Positions 23,440 to 35,553 of a DNA stretch of 64,000 nt are shown here, one piece after another. Below the pieces are notes generated by a model that searched no databases, was not told the DNA's origin, and saw only the letters and a program-made list of their open reading frames with translations. A program made the translations under genes and the position numbers. Position 1 is the first letter of the stretch. Each line of letters begins with the position of its first letter. The stretch comes from Lumnitzera littorea (Eukaryota; Streptophyta; Magnoliopsida; Myrtales; Combretaceae): positions 66,788,308 to 66,852,307 of the forward strand of contig JAMXBB010000011.1 of the NCBI GenBank assembly GCA_024138015.1, in the 5' to 3' direction.

Positions 23440-26400
23440 ATTCAATTCAAAACTAACGATTATTTCCCGTTTTGAATCAAATTTTTTCATGAATTCCCAA
23501 CATTTATATATGATCTTTCCAGGTTCAATACTCCTAAGAATCGTGTGTCAATTTTTTCTCCAAATTTGACGAGATCTATGGACAATTACATGGTCAATTG
23601 CAATCTCCAGGACTTTTCCCTTGTTTTCAAGGCTGACCAAGCCTCTTATCATGTTTCAATTACCAAAGGAGCTATGAAAGGACTTGCTTTCTTTTCATCT
23701 TTAACGTGGGCGCGAGATGACAAGGGAGATAATACCAAATATCATGAAAACACGGTGTATTGCATGCGTAAATCAAAAGGATCTGTAATAAAAAAGAGAC
23801 AATGTCAGCCTGAGCCGTTTCTCCATTCCCGACATGCTCTCAAGTCAAAGCGGCTGAGCACTGATCAGGGTTAGATAGCGTCGGATTGAAATCCGAGCAC
23901 TCTTTTCTCTATCAATGCAACGGCAAGCTCGGACCATGTTGGTGTTGCTTTCATAGGTGTGCTCCCGAATGTCGTTAAGTGCTTCAAGGTTGGCAACAAT
24001 AGCTCAGACATGTTTTCACTCGGGGCATAGGCAGCCGCACAAAAAGCTGCAGTTTGGTGAAAGTTTTCTCCTGGATTTGCAATATCCAGGCCTATTGACC
24101 CTGTTCTGTTCTACCGACTTCGAGCATCTAGCTGCAAAAGCAAGCCGAGCATATGACCATCCAAGCTCCGTGCCTTAAGAAAATCCTATAGTTGAAGCCG
24201 AAGGGAACTAAACCGAGCTCTAAACAGCAGCTAGCTGCTATATCGGCCACCAAAGATACAGTTTCGACCTGTACAGTCGGAAAAACAGCAGTTTCGACCT
24301 TCAAAGATACCGAAACCGACCCAACAGCAACTTTCCGAGTGCCGAACCCATAGCCGCACACTCCGCACGAACCGCACTCAGAGTAGTGAATACCGAGCTA
24401 CACTCTTCATGGTCTGAGCACCATTCATTTTACTGACCTAGGAAGGGGAAAAGGTCATAAAAATCCATTGGTAGAGTTCCTCGGTTGAGCTGCCATCTTC
24501 TCCAGCCGAGCTGTTCATCCATGCTCATCGAACTACAACGCCGAACAGCCAATACACAAGCCTGAACTCCAACCGCTTAGTGACGGTGGAGATGGGATCC
24601 GAGCTCTCGGGACAAATGAGTCCAGGCTATCCAAGCAAATGCAGCTGTTGTTTTCGAACCTCGAGCACAAGTCCAAATTTCACGTAGCACGACCGCCAAT
24701 GACACAGTAACTTCACCCGACCGTGGGCAGCAATAACGCGTCGCGGTTGTTCATACATAACTCCAAACCAAACAAGACCCATTGCATAAACAAGTTCATA
24801 CCAGTGCAACTCGCTACAGCATAGTCGACTTGAACTAGCTATTACACGTCGATGCTCTTATTTGCCGAGTTGCAACCGACATACTCGAATAACACACTCC
24901 CGAGTACCGAGCTCCAACACATCCACAGTAGCAACTGGCCGAGCTCCTTCCGACCAATCTGTGCGAGCTCTATTAGGCTACGCAACAACTCCGAACTCTG
25001 AGCTCCAAGTTCTCTTGGATCAGGTGGCAGTCATGGTGTCGACTCTTCTTTACAAGATGCTGAGCTAAATCCATGGAACTCGAGCCTTACAGATTGAAGT
25101 CCGAGCTATAAACAACTCCATATCCTAATCATGGAGAAGTCCAATAGGGCTTCACAAAGCCATTTCAAGCTATCTATGATGGAGCTATCATCAAATTTGC
25201 GAGCTGAGCTTCAATCTCTGAACTTCTTTTACCCGAATTCCATTGGAAATAATGCCAGTGCTATAAGCTTCAGGTACAATTGGATATATGCCAAGCTTGT
25301 GATAGGTTACCGAGCTAATCCCTTATATCGACTGTAAGACCACACACCAAACAAAATGAACTTGAACTTGGCGTACATGAAACTGAGTCGTTCATTTTGC
25401 GAAATCCAAAAATCCCAAGCTTCACACATAACTAAGTTGAGCATTGTGAAGCTCAGATGGAGTCCAATTTCATGCTCAACTCATAGCATAGCCGAGTAGG
25501 CACAAACTGCACACGCGTGAGTTGACCAAGACATGGAGTTACTTTTGTCCGATGTGTGCGAGCCCCTATTGACCGAACAACAGCTCATGTGTCCCTTCAA
25601 TAAAGACCTGCGAAACCCACTCATATGGTAACTCCCATTACCAATCCCTCAACAATGGCAGGAGGGAGGAAAGAGACCCCAAAAGCACCTCCTCAGATAA
25701 ATCTTGTAGCACTCATGTCTAGGAAAAATTTGATTTGTTCGAATAATCCTGTGGCACTCCTGCCTAGGAAAAATCCGATGTGCTTAATTTTGAAATACTT
25801 AGGCGTTGTAGTAACTCCGAAAGCAATGAAGCTTGAGAAAAATCACAAAACTAAGGCACTTAATTTGGGTTATTGAATGCCCAAACATAGAATTAAAGCA
25901 CCTAGGCATTGTGATAACTTCACTAGCAAAGAACCATGAGGCAAATCATAGAACCATGGTCCTTAAGACCAATTACTGAAAGCTAAAGTGTAACTCAGCA
26001 CAAACTTATGCCTAAATAAAAAATTTTAGGCTAGTAAGTCCAAATGTAGTTAAGGGACCCTAGGCAAAAAATGCTTAGATCCTCAGGCATCTTATGGAAG
26101 GAAAATTTTGACATGTCAAAAGTTTAAAAGAACCTTAGTGTAGGCATTGAAAGCTTACACTAGCTAAATGCCTAGCAAACTTTTTTCCTTGGATAATCCC
26201 ATGGCATTCATGCCTAGGAAAGATTTAAATTGCGCAGATAATCCCATGGCACTCAAGCATGAGAAAAATCTAATTTATACAGATAATCCTTAACACTCAT
26301 GTCCAGGAAAAATTCGAGTTGCATGTGCCACATTACTTCGCTTAGGTCAAGACTTTAGCTAACCAAACCATGAGAAAGGTAAAAAATGCTTGGAGAAGCT

Positions 26401-26506
26401 CCCCCATAGTGCAATTTCTTGGCTTGGCTCTTTTAAGCCCATACAAGCATTCAATCTCCTTATCCAACACATCACTAAAGAGACTTGGTTTTATGTGTTT
26501 GTGTAT
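23440..26506. other. Non-coding core with CGAGCT motifs and 45-bp repeats
   Basis: The hexamer CGAGCT or close variants recurs about a dozen times between 24.1 and 25.35 kb, in a part visibly richer in GC than its surroundings. From 25.69 to 26.33 kb there are degenerate repeats of about 45 bp carrying ATAATCC.ATGGCACTC and CCTAGGAAAAAT (clear units start at 26193, 26238 and 26283). Frames such as 23545-23874 and 25625-25876 resemble no known protein. Confidence 0.6.
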
Positions 26507-26529
26507 GGGAGGGGAGGGGGGTGGGGAAG
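26507..26529 (+). other. Polypurine tract of the LARD-like element
   Basis: A 23-base G-rich purine run broken by one T abuts the 3' LTR. It sets the element's orientation as plus. Confidence 0.8.
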
Positions 26530-26850
26530 TGTTGATATCTATTTTAGGCCATAGGCCCTTAGACATAAACCAACTAGCCCAAGATCTAGACTAAGCTCGG
26601 TTTAGGTAAAACCTAGCCTTATCTCTTATAAATAGGGGATGAGGCTCCTAAGTAAATGACTTTCGGTTTATCGCTTCCTCTCTCTTTCAATTAAGGTTTT
26701 TTACTCCCATAATAGCTTCACTAACTTAAGCATCGAAGTGGTTGCTCTGGAGCAAACTTTAGCATCTCGTTAACTGTGTTTCTTTTGTAGAAAGCCTAAA
26801 TTTAAGAAATCTCTCCTTGCAAATCTATGGAGAGAAGATCAATCATCAAC
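26530..26850 (+). repeat. 3' LTR of the LARD-like element
   Basis: 321 bp from TGTTGATATC to ATCATCAACA, collinear with 23020-23418 apart from the duplicated block. A likely TATA box, TATAAATA, lies at 26627-26634. Confidence 0.8.
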
Positions 26851-27699
26851 ATTAAGTATCGATACAAAATCAAGGCTTATAAGTTAAAACTTCAATAGGC
26901 TTGTTTTGTGTAAATCTCCACTTAAAAATTTTTGAATGTCTGCTGTTAAATAAGTTGCTATCTAATGTTAATTAAGGATTTTTATCCTTTAATCCTGATG
27001 GTTGTTGATATTATAAACTGAAATTTTCCTTTAGTTCTAATGCTAATGTTAAAGTCTGTGAGAAAATATCTCCTTGAGTCTTAGTAGCTAGATCTGTTGT
27101 TATCTCTTTGTTTTTAAATGTTATTATATAAGCTCTAAAAATATAAGCAATTAAGATTGATTCATATTCATCGGATTATGAGCACAAGATCTTGAAAACA
27201 ACTTGACCTTCAATTTGAATATTTTTTACTAAGTTAATCTCTGTATATTCCCTATCTTAGCTTGTGAAGTTTGATGCTTCAATAAAATTCTCCTGTGATA
27301 TTTATCTAACTTAAGTGGAAAGAGTTAAACATATTATCTAAATATGTTTGAATAGTTAAGTTGGACCTTCAAAATGATTTAATCCACCTTAAAATGAATA
27401 GATGTTTGTTTTATGTATTTGCTTCTTGTAATAAGCTTTGGTCTTTTACATTTTGTTCTACATCTCTACCGTTTTAACCTTCTATAGAACTATCTACAAG
27501 CATGTTTCATATTACTTCACAATTTCTACTATATTCTAACCTTCTACTCTATATTCTACTATCTTTTAAACATTACCAAACAAACCCATTTCCAAAATGT
27601 AACTTTCTACTAAATCTTCTACCTATACACTTAACACACGAATTAGCATATTTAAAATCTTTTGTTATCATCAAAACCAAATTAAGAGAAAACTTAATA

Positions 27700-30520
27700 G
27701 ATATTAGTTGTTAGTTATGGTTTTGGGACTGGGATGCTAATCGTTTGTCTTGATTACCCCCGAACCCTAAACCTAAATAAGTCAATTAACCAATACTATG
27801 GTTGCTATTTGCACTTGCTTGTTGCATATAGATAACTACTAACATATGTTTGCTATATTGGAGTATGTTTGCAGTTGCACTTACTTATTGGGCTTCATAA
27901 CTCATCCTTTTGAGATTTTCGTCTTTCTAAGTACAATTGTTTTAAAAAATTGAAAGTTATGATGGTTTGATCTATATGAACTAATAGAGTAAGTAATAAT
28001 GGTTAGTGGAACAACGATCCCAGCTATTAAATTGGATTTAGTTTACTTTTATTTGTATTGATATTGAGTTATGTCAAATGGAGAACATTTATAGTTATTT
28101 AGTTGTGAGAATATCATGCTCCAAAGTAAGGTATGGCAACTCTGCCACATACTCATACTGTAACATAAGTACGCAAGGCTAAGAAAACCAAGTGCAATCC
28201 ACATAATTAGTAATGAACCATCAAACACTTCATTAAAAGATCTTCATATAGGTAAATTCATTTTAACAATTTAGTACATAGAAAATCCTCAAAATAGAGA
28301 ATGATCAACTGAACCCACCAACTCTAATTTGTAAACATAATTAATAAATGAGTCAATCTTAATTATATCTCTCAAACATTTAATTTTCATAGTATTTCTT
28401 ATAGTATCTTTTCCATTCCGTCTACCGTAATATTGGTCGTATCCAAAATAATCATAACTTTCAATATCTCCTTAGTCAATTGAAATAATACCTAAAAGGA
28501 TGAGCAGCCAAACCTAATATAGAATCACTAAATGTAGACACATGCAAAAGATAAACCATATACATAACTTTAGTAATTCTAATATGACAAACAATCATTA
28601 ATCACACAATAAATCTAATCAATCATTTTCTAAAAAACATACACACTTGGAACTACACCTTTGAAGTTAGTTTTGAAAGTAGAGACTAATTTATGTAAGC
28701 CATGGAGTCAATTTTGATAATGTGGATCCATTATTGTTGAAAGTGTGATCATCAGATTCCTAAAGTTAGTCTTGAAAATGTAATCATACTCTTGAAGTCA
28801 ATTTTATGTGCGGAATGGATTTAAAGTCAATTTTGAAAGTGTGGGCCTATAGTGGTTCTAAGGTTTTCTCAAATGATATTCATTTTACAAGCACATAAAA
28901 CAAGTAACTAAAGTTTATGGCCAACCATTTTTAGTCAAATTGCATTATAAATTTAGCATGCATAACTAAAATATAACAACAATCACATATATGGTTTCCA
29001 TTTAATATCATGATAGAAATTAAAAGCATCTCCTTATTCATAATATAACTTCAATGAGTATCATTCATGTTATAGATTACAAATCCTAGGCTTATTTCTA
29101 GTTTCTTTCACTCAAATAATTGTAAACTCCTCCTTTTTATCATATTAAGGTGCTCATAGGGGTTAGAAGATCGACTTTAAGGCATCTAAGGTCAATTGGG
29201 TGATCGATCAACTTCCTTAATTCTCTTAATGACCAAGTTGACCTAGCCTAAGCTAAGGGTTGATCTCGCTAAGTTTAAAGTCATACCTTTCCATCTTTTT
29301 TGTCCATAACCATCTCTTTCACCCTAATTTGATCATAAATCCATTCTATGCGTTTTTCCTAATTCTAATTTATGGTTTCCATCTCTTTATTTCAAAAATT
29401 TAATATCTTTAACATATATTAATCAAATAATATTTTGAATTTGTTATACCGTTTAATGCCTTCCTCAATTATGATTCAAGCCTATTAAGATTAGTGATGT
29501 ACCTAGGAGATGATCATTAAGACATCTAATGAATGCTATTAAAATGGGTCCTTCTAAATATGGATAAAATAGTAAGGGTTTTGGTGAGGTTTTAGAAATT
29601 TGCATAAAAACTATCTCTTTGGATATGACTTACTGTAAAAAAATTCCCATAATCTTAAATCTAATTTGATATGACTTCCGAGTTAGAATTTAAGACTTCG
29701 CTCAACTTGATGTTGCTAAAGGATTGATAAAAGTAAGGTTCAATTATTGAGAGGAAAAGACTTAATAACTCAGGTTTTGTCAAAGTATATTCAAATTGTG
29801 ATATTGTAGCTACAAGAAATCTTACTATTTATAGTACATCATTAGGATAAAGGGTAAATGTAAATAAGTAATTGAAGCATAAGCAAAACGGGTAAAACTG
29901 TAAAAGTAATTATATGGAATAAAAAGATAGTTTAGATTTAATTCTATAATAAAAGGGTCACCAATATCCAATAGTTGTTAGGTTGTCAACTTGATGGGGT
30001 ACGCACCTTCTAAAACTTCACATATATTCTATAAGTGAAATAGACTAGAAAAAAGCTGCTCAATTAGTTATAGGAATGAATCGGCTTGGTCAGGTTTGAC
30101 TCCCATATACAAAATATAATATGCTCTTGGGCCTTGCTTAGTATCATGTTTAGCACTTACTATATTGATTAGGATCATGTGCATTTGTTAAAGTGCTTAG
30201 TGATTAGGCTGGTTTATCACTAATGTTGTTGGCTTCCTTAGCCGAATCAGTAAGGTTCTTGGCTTGGTTGGTCACTATTATTCGAGCTCTCTTCAAGGTT
30301 GTCCTAGCTTTATCTAACCTGGTCTACTTCAGCTTGAACAATTGATAAAGGGAAGCTTTAGCAAGAGAGGTAATGCAATCTAAAGGAATGAACAAATTCT
30401 TTATGTTAGGTTTTCCTAGTAATTGGACCTAGAAGTGGATCCTTGTCATCTCCTTGAGGGTGTTGGTAATTTTCCTTGAAATTAGATTAATCTTTTAGCT
30501 AATCGACCTCAAGTATATAA
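27700..30520. other. Intergenic DNA with one degenerate tandem repeat
   Basis: At about 28665-28850 five imperfect units contain AAGTCAATTTTGAAAGTGTG-like sequence spaced irregularly by 35-45 bp. No gene, terminal repeat or RNA gene is recognised elsewhere in the stretch. Confidence 0.4.
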
Positions 30521-30692
30521 GCAAAAAAATTACTAACAATAAAAGTTAGGGAAATGCCATAGTCCTTAGGAAGTTTAAGCCTATGGACATCATCATTAAT
30601 CTTCTGAAGAACTTTGAATGGGCATTCTTCTAGGGAAGATAACTTGCTCATCCACTAGTTGGGAATCTTTCCTTCCTAAGATGGATCTATAC

Positions 30693-31000
30693 TAATGATA
30701 CGTTTGGTTGACTTCATAAAGGTGGAATAGGATGGCTTTTCTTCACCTACAAATCTATTTATATGTTTAGTTGGTAAAATAGCTATTTTAAGGAATAATT
30801 ACTATTGAAAAATGAGGAATTATAATTTCTTTATAAGATTAAGGGAATAGTTATCCTTTGATTTTCTATAAAACATTTTCACATATATTTATGAGATCCC
30901 AAAATAACTATAAGAGATAGCTATTATTTCTCTATTCCAGTACTAAAAATTGCAATCATATTCATACTTTATTCCATTTTATAAACCAAACATGCCATTA
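30693..31000. mobile_element. Tourist-like MITE, 302 bp
   Basis: Ends TGATACGTTTGGTT (30696) and, from the other strand at 30997, TGGCATGTTTGGTTTATAAA form terminal inverted repeats typical of PIF/Harbinger-related MITEs. Flanking triplets TAA (30693-30695) and TTA (30998-31000) are a possible 3-bp target duplication with one change. The integrase frame of fragment G reads across if the MITE and one triplet are ignored. Confidence 0.6.
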
Positions 31001-31287
31001 GTTTCATGGCTTAAAGTCCACTAACTTTCTTCCTTGTCTCCCTTACTATTGTCTCTTGATAAAAAACCTAGCAATGTGCTCCATAACCTTTTGATGTAGC
31101 TTCCAGATCTCCTTTGCCTTGTTAACTCCACTTAAACTATCTTCCCTTGAAGTTAATATGGGCAACAAATCCATAGGCTTGATCATATTGTACCCATACA
31201 CAACCTTAAATGGAGACTTACTAGTTATATAATGTGTAAACCTACTAATGGAATCTTGAATTTCGTAACTGGGGTCTCGACCTCTAG

Positions 31288-32170
31288 ACCATTGATACAA
31301 GCTAGACTTAAAGGCCTTCAAAGACTAGCTAAGTAGATCTTATCTCAACAATTGACTATGGACGAGTCCAAGCACCAAGTTGGACCAATGTTGCATTCTT
31401 TTCTAACTTATGTTGGGATGTACACACTTGTATGAGCTCTTAAGCTCCACTCAATTCATTCATCCAACCTCATCCACAGCTTAATAAGAATGGCCAATAG
31501 GTCAAACCTTATCTAGTACTCTTAGCATCCCTCCCCAGACTTACCTCAAAGCTTGCTCAGGCTCCATCCCTACTCCTAAGAAGATCCCAACATGCTTTCG
31601 ATCTCTCTACAACCAAGTCAAACTGCCCCTTGAACCTAAACCACAATAGCTTAGCCAAGCTTGATAACTATCTTCTTCCATATAAGATCTACACTTGAGT
31701 ACAACACCACCATGCTACCAATGTGTACTTCTCTTTATGCTTATATGAGTATATCTTTTTACGTTTTGTCCTTTATACCCCTTTGGATATGTTTTAGGTT
31801 GTTAATAGTTTAATTACCCTTCTGTAATTTCCATTTTTCCTCATATTGCCCTAAGAGATTACTATAAAAGTTTCTGATTCACGTAACTGAATCATCATCT
31901 TTTCCCTCTTAATGAATATTCTATTTGCTTGTCAAAATACTCTCTAAGTTATCCCTTATACTCCTTTTTACCTTAATTGTAGCTAAGGTTAGTTGAGAGT
32001 GGATTAAGTGATGAGTTTAGTCTTGCTAAATCCTCCGATGAGGTGTATTTGTAGAATTGTTGCACGAAGCTACATTGTGCTCTTTTCCCATCACCATTTC
32101 TTCAATACTTTAAAGCACTTACTATCCTTATGGTAAGCCCTAGTGATTACTCAGCTCCTAGGCATACCAC
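31288..32170 (+). mobile_element. Solo LTR F, related to LTR family A
   Basis: An 873-bp block beginning TGATACAAGC (31293) interrupts the integrase of fragment G. Flanks ACCAT (31288-31292) and ACCAC (32166-32170) differ by one transition. Its length and layout resemble the 861-bp A-family LTRs: a TGATA start, a block with CCTTTATACCCCTTTGG near 31770 and a CTAAGGTTAG block near 31985. The surrounding integrase frame continues in phase when it is ignored. The right edge may be off by one base. Confidence 0.6.
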
Positions 32171-32698
32171 TTATTGTAAACAAACTCAATAGTAGTTAGG
32201 CATATGTCCTAATCAATAAGGTTCTTATTAACCATAGCTCTAAGTGCCCAAAGTACGGTTGACAATTTTGGGTTAGTTGTCCGTCTAGGGATGGCAGGAT
32301 GTGTTGAATATAAGTTTGGTACCTAGCCTTCTCTATAGCATTATTTAGAAGAAATTAAGGAAATTTGCATCTTTATTTAGTACTTGAGACAATGTTGTAG
32401 GGAATGCTTTGCAACCAATTTCCTATAAAAAGAGTTTAGTAACATATAAAGCATCACTCGTTTTATGGTAGGATATGAAGTAAGACATCTTGCTGAATCA
32501 GTCCACAACAACCATGATTGAGTCTTTTCCTCTTGCTATCTTGGGCAAACTTAGGATAAAATTCATACTCAAATAATTCTTACCTAAGTAAGAATAGATA
32601 GTGGCAAATACTCTCCAAATTCTTCCTTCCTTCCTTTTACCTTCTTCCGTACTACACACCTCTTTAACACCTTGTGGACAAAATTTTTTTTGTGGCAT

Positions 32699-33244
32699 GT
32701 ATAAAAAGCTAAAATAGATTTTGAGGCTTTAAACTCAACTATGACCTGAGTTTGACTCTTTAAGCTAATATCATGGACTAAAGAGTTAGATTCATGAAAA
32801 TGGAATGACTTTTAGAGGATTTGGATTGGTTAGTTTAAAATAGGTATGATCATTGGATCCATTTGTCCACTCTTAACCTTTCTTAAGGAGGTTCATGCAC
32901 TTAGAGAAGCTCTATATAAGCTTAGGCTAAGAAGGTCTCATAGAGGGATCCATTATGATGGGGACTCATATTAGCTGTTGACTATCCAAGTAATCTAAAA
33001 TATGTCATTAGGAACCAAGCTCTATAAATACCTAAAAGCTTCTCCTTGTTTTACATACATTCAGAGATTAGGAAAAATGACATCTTACTATTGATTGCTG
33101 CTTTTGAAAGAATAAGTATGGCTCATAGGGTTGATGCTTTATAATTTCTCCATATGTCACATATTAAAACCCCAGCTTATTCCTTCTCTTTACTTTCTAT
33201 CTTCAAGCCATCTCTACATTCCAATATCATGTTGATGATCTATA
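32699..33244. other. No gene seen between fragment G and element E
   Basis: No integrase zinc finger or RNase H can be read upstream of fragment G here, so its upstream half is lost. No repeats recognised. Confidence 0.45.
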
Positions 33245-33249
33245 GTTTC

Positions 33250-34165
33250 TTATACGGACTCGTGAATAAACACATGAACCCGATATCATGCATAGCCAAA
33301 GGGGTGGGTCTAAGCTACAAGATGGCTTAAAAAGTAAATGATAGTCTAAGGTTGAGCAAGGGGTTCCTGTGCACCGACGAAAGATATGATGCACCAATGT
33401 CTCACACGAGCTCAAGTCACACTTAATATGACGCACAAGTATGGCCGGAGGTCACTCGCCACTAGTCCATGCTCGAAAAGGCTAGATAAGAGTAGCTTAA
33501 GAGTAAGAGGAACACTTAGCTCGAAAGTGAAAAAGTTCAGTGTATTCATCTGTATTCTGATATCCTTCAACTTTTACAGTATGACGGTATTTATATCATC
33601 CCGTTAGGGCAAATCCTAAGTTACATAAATTACAAAAGATTGGTCATTATTTGCTAAAAAAAAAAAGAGAATAATTTACAAGGAAAATATAAAATCGTAC
33701 AAAAGAAGGAATACAGACATTCTTTGTTGGAAAGGACAGTACGGATGTCAATAAAGGATAGTGCGCATACATTTTTACTATGATTCTGATAGTATTGTGG
33801 TCCGGGCAGGGGTGGACCTCAGTTCAAGCCTATTCGACATTAGAAAGGGCTGGATAGTAGAGGGACGGCTCACATTGGCATTGGCTTCGGGTCCTCGACT
33901 CTTAACAATTCTTCTCGGCCTCGGCACAATAGAGATTGCTACATTTAGATTTGGTGCTTGGACTATGGTTTAGTGGAGGGTTTGACTTCGCATGCTAATT
34001 GATCACCTCGACAACATCTTGGATAGCATGGAGAGCAAAGTAGCTTGATAGATCGGACTAAGGCAAGTACTGCTCCTCAACATTAACTCTCCTTGGACAG
34101 CTCAATGGACCGCCTAAGAAAACCCTCAGGCTTAGGATCGTGTAATCGGTCCTTAATCCCTATCA
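33250..34165 (-). repeat. 3' LTR of element E
   Basis: Collinear with 38849-39771. On the minus strand it starts TGATAGGGATTAAGG and carries a TATAAATA box (33588-33595). The terminal CA has become AA. Confidence 0.9.
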
Positions 34166-34176
34166 TCCCCTTTGGG
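34166..34176 (-). other. Polypurine tract of element E
   Basis: On the minus strand CAAAGGGGA abuts the LTR start, in the expected place for plus-strand priming. Confidence 0.65.
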
Positions 34177-35540
34177 TTATTTGAGATTTGGGATCAAATC
34201 TAGTTCAGGTCTAATTTGCTCATCTTCGGGAATGTAAGGTTGGAGGTCGACAATGTTGAAAGAGTCTAAGACTCCGTATCCTTCAGGTAATTTGATCCTA
34301 TAAGCGTTAGGATTGATCTTTTCAAGCACTCTGAAAGGTTCGTCAACTCTAGGAGACAACTTGCTCATCCTCGAGTTTGGGAATCGTTCCTTTCTAAGGT
34401 GTATCTAAACCAAATCACCTGGTTGAAATTCTCTTCTTCCATCCTTAGTTTCGCTTCTCAAGCTTAATAGCAGCTCAACCCAGTTGCTCTACAACCTTTT
34501 GGTGTATGGTTTTGATGGCTTCAACTTTCTCCATGGCTAGCTGGTCATCATCATCAGTTCTCAGTTAGTGTGCTTAGTCCAATGGGAGCTTAGGGTTAAA
34601 CCCGTAGGCAACTTCAAATGGAGACATGCTTATGACACTATGGGTAGTCTGATTATAGGCAAATTCAATGATTGGCAAACATAGATCCCAATCAACCATG
34701 TTTCCTTCAATAGCGACTTGTAACAAAGTTCCTACAGTTTGGTTGACAACTTCGGTCTGCCCATCGGTTTGTGAATGGCAGGACATGTTGTACAATAACT
34801 TGGTTCCCAATCGCCTCTAAAGTGTCCTCCAAAAGTGGCTCATGAACTTAGGGTCTTGATACGAAACTATGGTTCTTAGTATGCCATAAAGCTTAATCAC
34901 CTTTTGCAAGAAAAGAAAAGAGACAGCTAAAGCATCGTTAGTCTTGGAAAAGGGCACGAAATGTGCCATCTTGCTGAATCGATCCACAACCACCATGATG
35001 GAGTCCTTCTCTCAAGACGTCCTCGATAATCCTAACATAAAGTCTATACTCAACTCAGATTATGATTTGGTTAGGTAGGCAAGGGTTGGTAGTGTCCTTA
35101 CTCGACTCGACTTTTCGCTTTTCGGGAGGTCGTACATCTTTCTAGCATGGATTGGACATCTCTCTTCATCCTTGGCCAAAAGAATCTGGAGGATAATACC
35201 TTATAAGTTCGACGCTAGCTAAAGTATCCTATCAATCCCCCCGTATGCACTTGGTGCATTAGCAATTCTCGCGTAAAATAGGTCGGGATACATAGCCTCC
35301 TCTTTCTAAATAAGTATCCGTCCTCCCTATGATAGTCGTCCAAGGTCTATCCTTCCTCACAATGGATGTAAATAAGACTAAAGTGTAGGTCCTCGACATA
35401 TAAATTCTTAATGGTTGAAAATCCAAGTAGCCTCGTTTGTAATTCGGTCAGGAGGGTATGTCGTCTCGATAAGATGTTAGCTACTACATTGTTATTTCCG
35501 TTCTTGTATTTTACGACATAAGAAAAACCGTTCGTGAACT
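34177..35540 (-). pseudogene. pol: Integrase of element E
   Basis: The C-terminal end is open at 34177-34368, with PFRVLEKINPNAYRIKLPE and a closing EDEQIRPELDLIPN. The integrase core is open at 34574-34810, with SCHSQTDGQTEVVNQ, WDLCLPIIEFAYN and SPFEVAYGFNPKLPL. Upstream, KFMSHFWRTL (about 34830-34860) and a DRFSKMAHF block (about 34960-34990) carry the rest of the core in broken frames. The zinc-binding N-terminus lies around 35100-35300. Integrase acts in the nucleus to join element DNA to the chromosome. Stops and shifts separate the segments. Confidence 0.85.
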
Positions 35541-35553
35541 CAACGCACTTGAC

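Larger units (their letters stand above)
23020..26850 (+). mobile_element. Non-autonomous LARD-like LTR element with non-coding core
   Basis: Two direct repeats beginning TGTTGATA and ending ATCAACA (23020-23418 and 26530-26850) flank a 3.1 kb interior. A primer-site-like TTGGCATCATCTGTAGGAAG follows the left LTR, and a strong polypurine tract precedes the right one. No gag or pol domain can be read in the interior on either strand, which fits a large retrotransposon derivative moved by proteins from elsewhere. The primer-site form resembles that of Tat-type gypsy elements, which is inference. Flanks ATAGA and TTAAG do not match, so there is no target duplication. Confidence 0.75.
22508..27699 (+). 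mobile_element. Decayed non-coding LTR-type element D1, split by the LARD
   Basis: The left end, TGTTTGTCACTCTCATTT followed by AAGAGGGGGTGAAC (22535-22548), and the right end, with GTTATCATCAAAACCAAATT (27664-27683) and CTTAATA, match the start and end of D2 at 47909-49959. Shared middle blocks include GAGAAGAAGATTA followed by TTTATAGAG. Removing the 3.8 kb insert leaves about 1.36 kb against 2.05 kb for D2. No target duplication is evident. It encodes nothing; it is probably a solo LTR or LTR fragment of an unclassified family. Confidence 0.5.
30525..32698 (-). pseudogene. pol: Gypsy integrase fragment G, minus strand
   Basis: Minus-strand remnants of the end of a gypsy polyprotein. From right to left: a block with SMNFILSLPKIARGKDSIMVVVD (32498-32600), the first part of the integrase core; FNTSCHP and VNRTLGT-like core sequence (32220-32330); an EFVYN block (about 32180); SKSPFKVVYG (about 31215); a helical LHQKVMEHIARF block (about 31080); and the C-terminal HLRKERF, PFKVLQKINDD and LKLPKDYGIS segments (30560-30700). 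Integrase would join element DNA into the chromosome. It is split by a MITE and a solo LTR. No reverse transcriptase, gag or LTR of its own was found to the right. Confidence 0.75.

Noticed and set aside
23545..23874. A gag-like or novel gene in the LARD core
   Set aside because: The 109-residue frame shows no gag domain, zinc knuckle or other motif and is surrounded by non-coding repeats.
24128..24361. Protein-coding frame on the minus strand of the LARD core
   Set aside because: It is open only because the CGAGCT-rich stretch has fewer stops; composition is odd and no domain is visible.
25690..26335. CRISPR-like array
   Set aside because: Repeats are imperfect, nearly contiguous without unique spacers, and lie inside a plant LTR element.
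33386..33607. Conserved 73-residue frame, repeated at 38976-39206
   Set aside because: Both copies lie in the two LTRs of element E and are similar only because the LTRs are duplicates.
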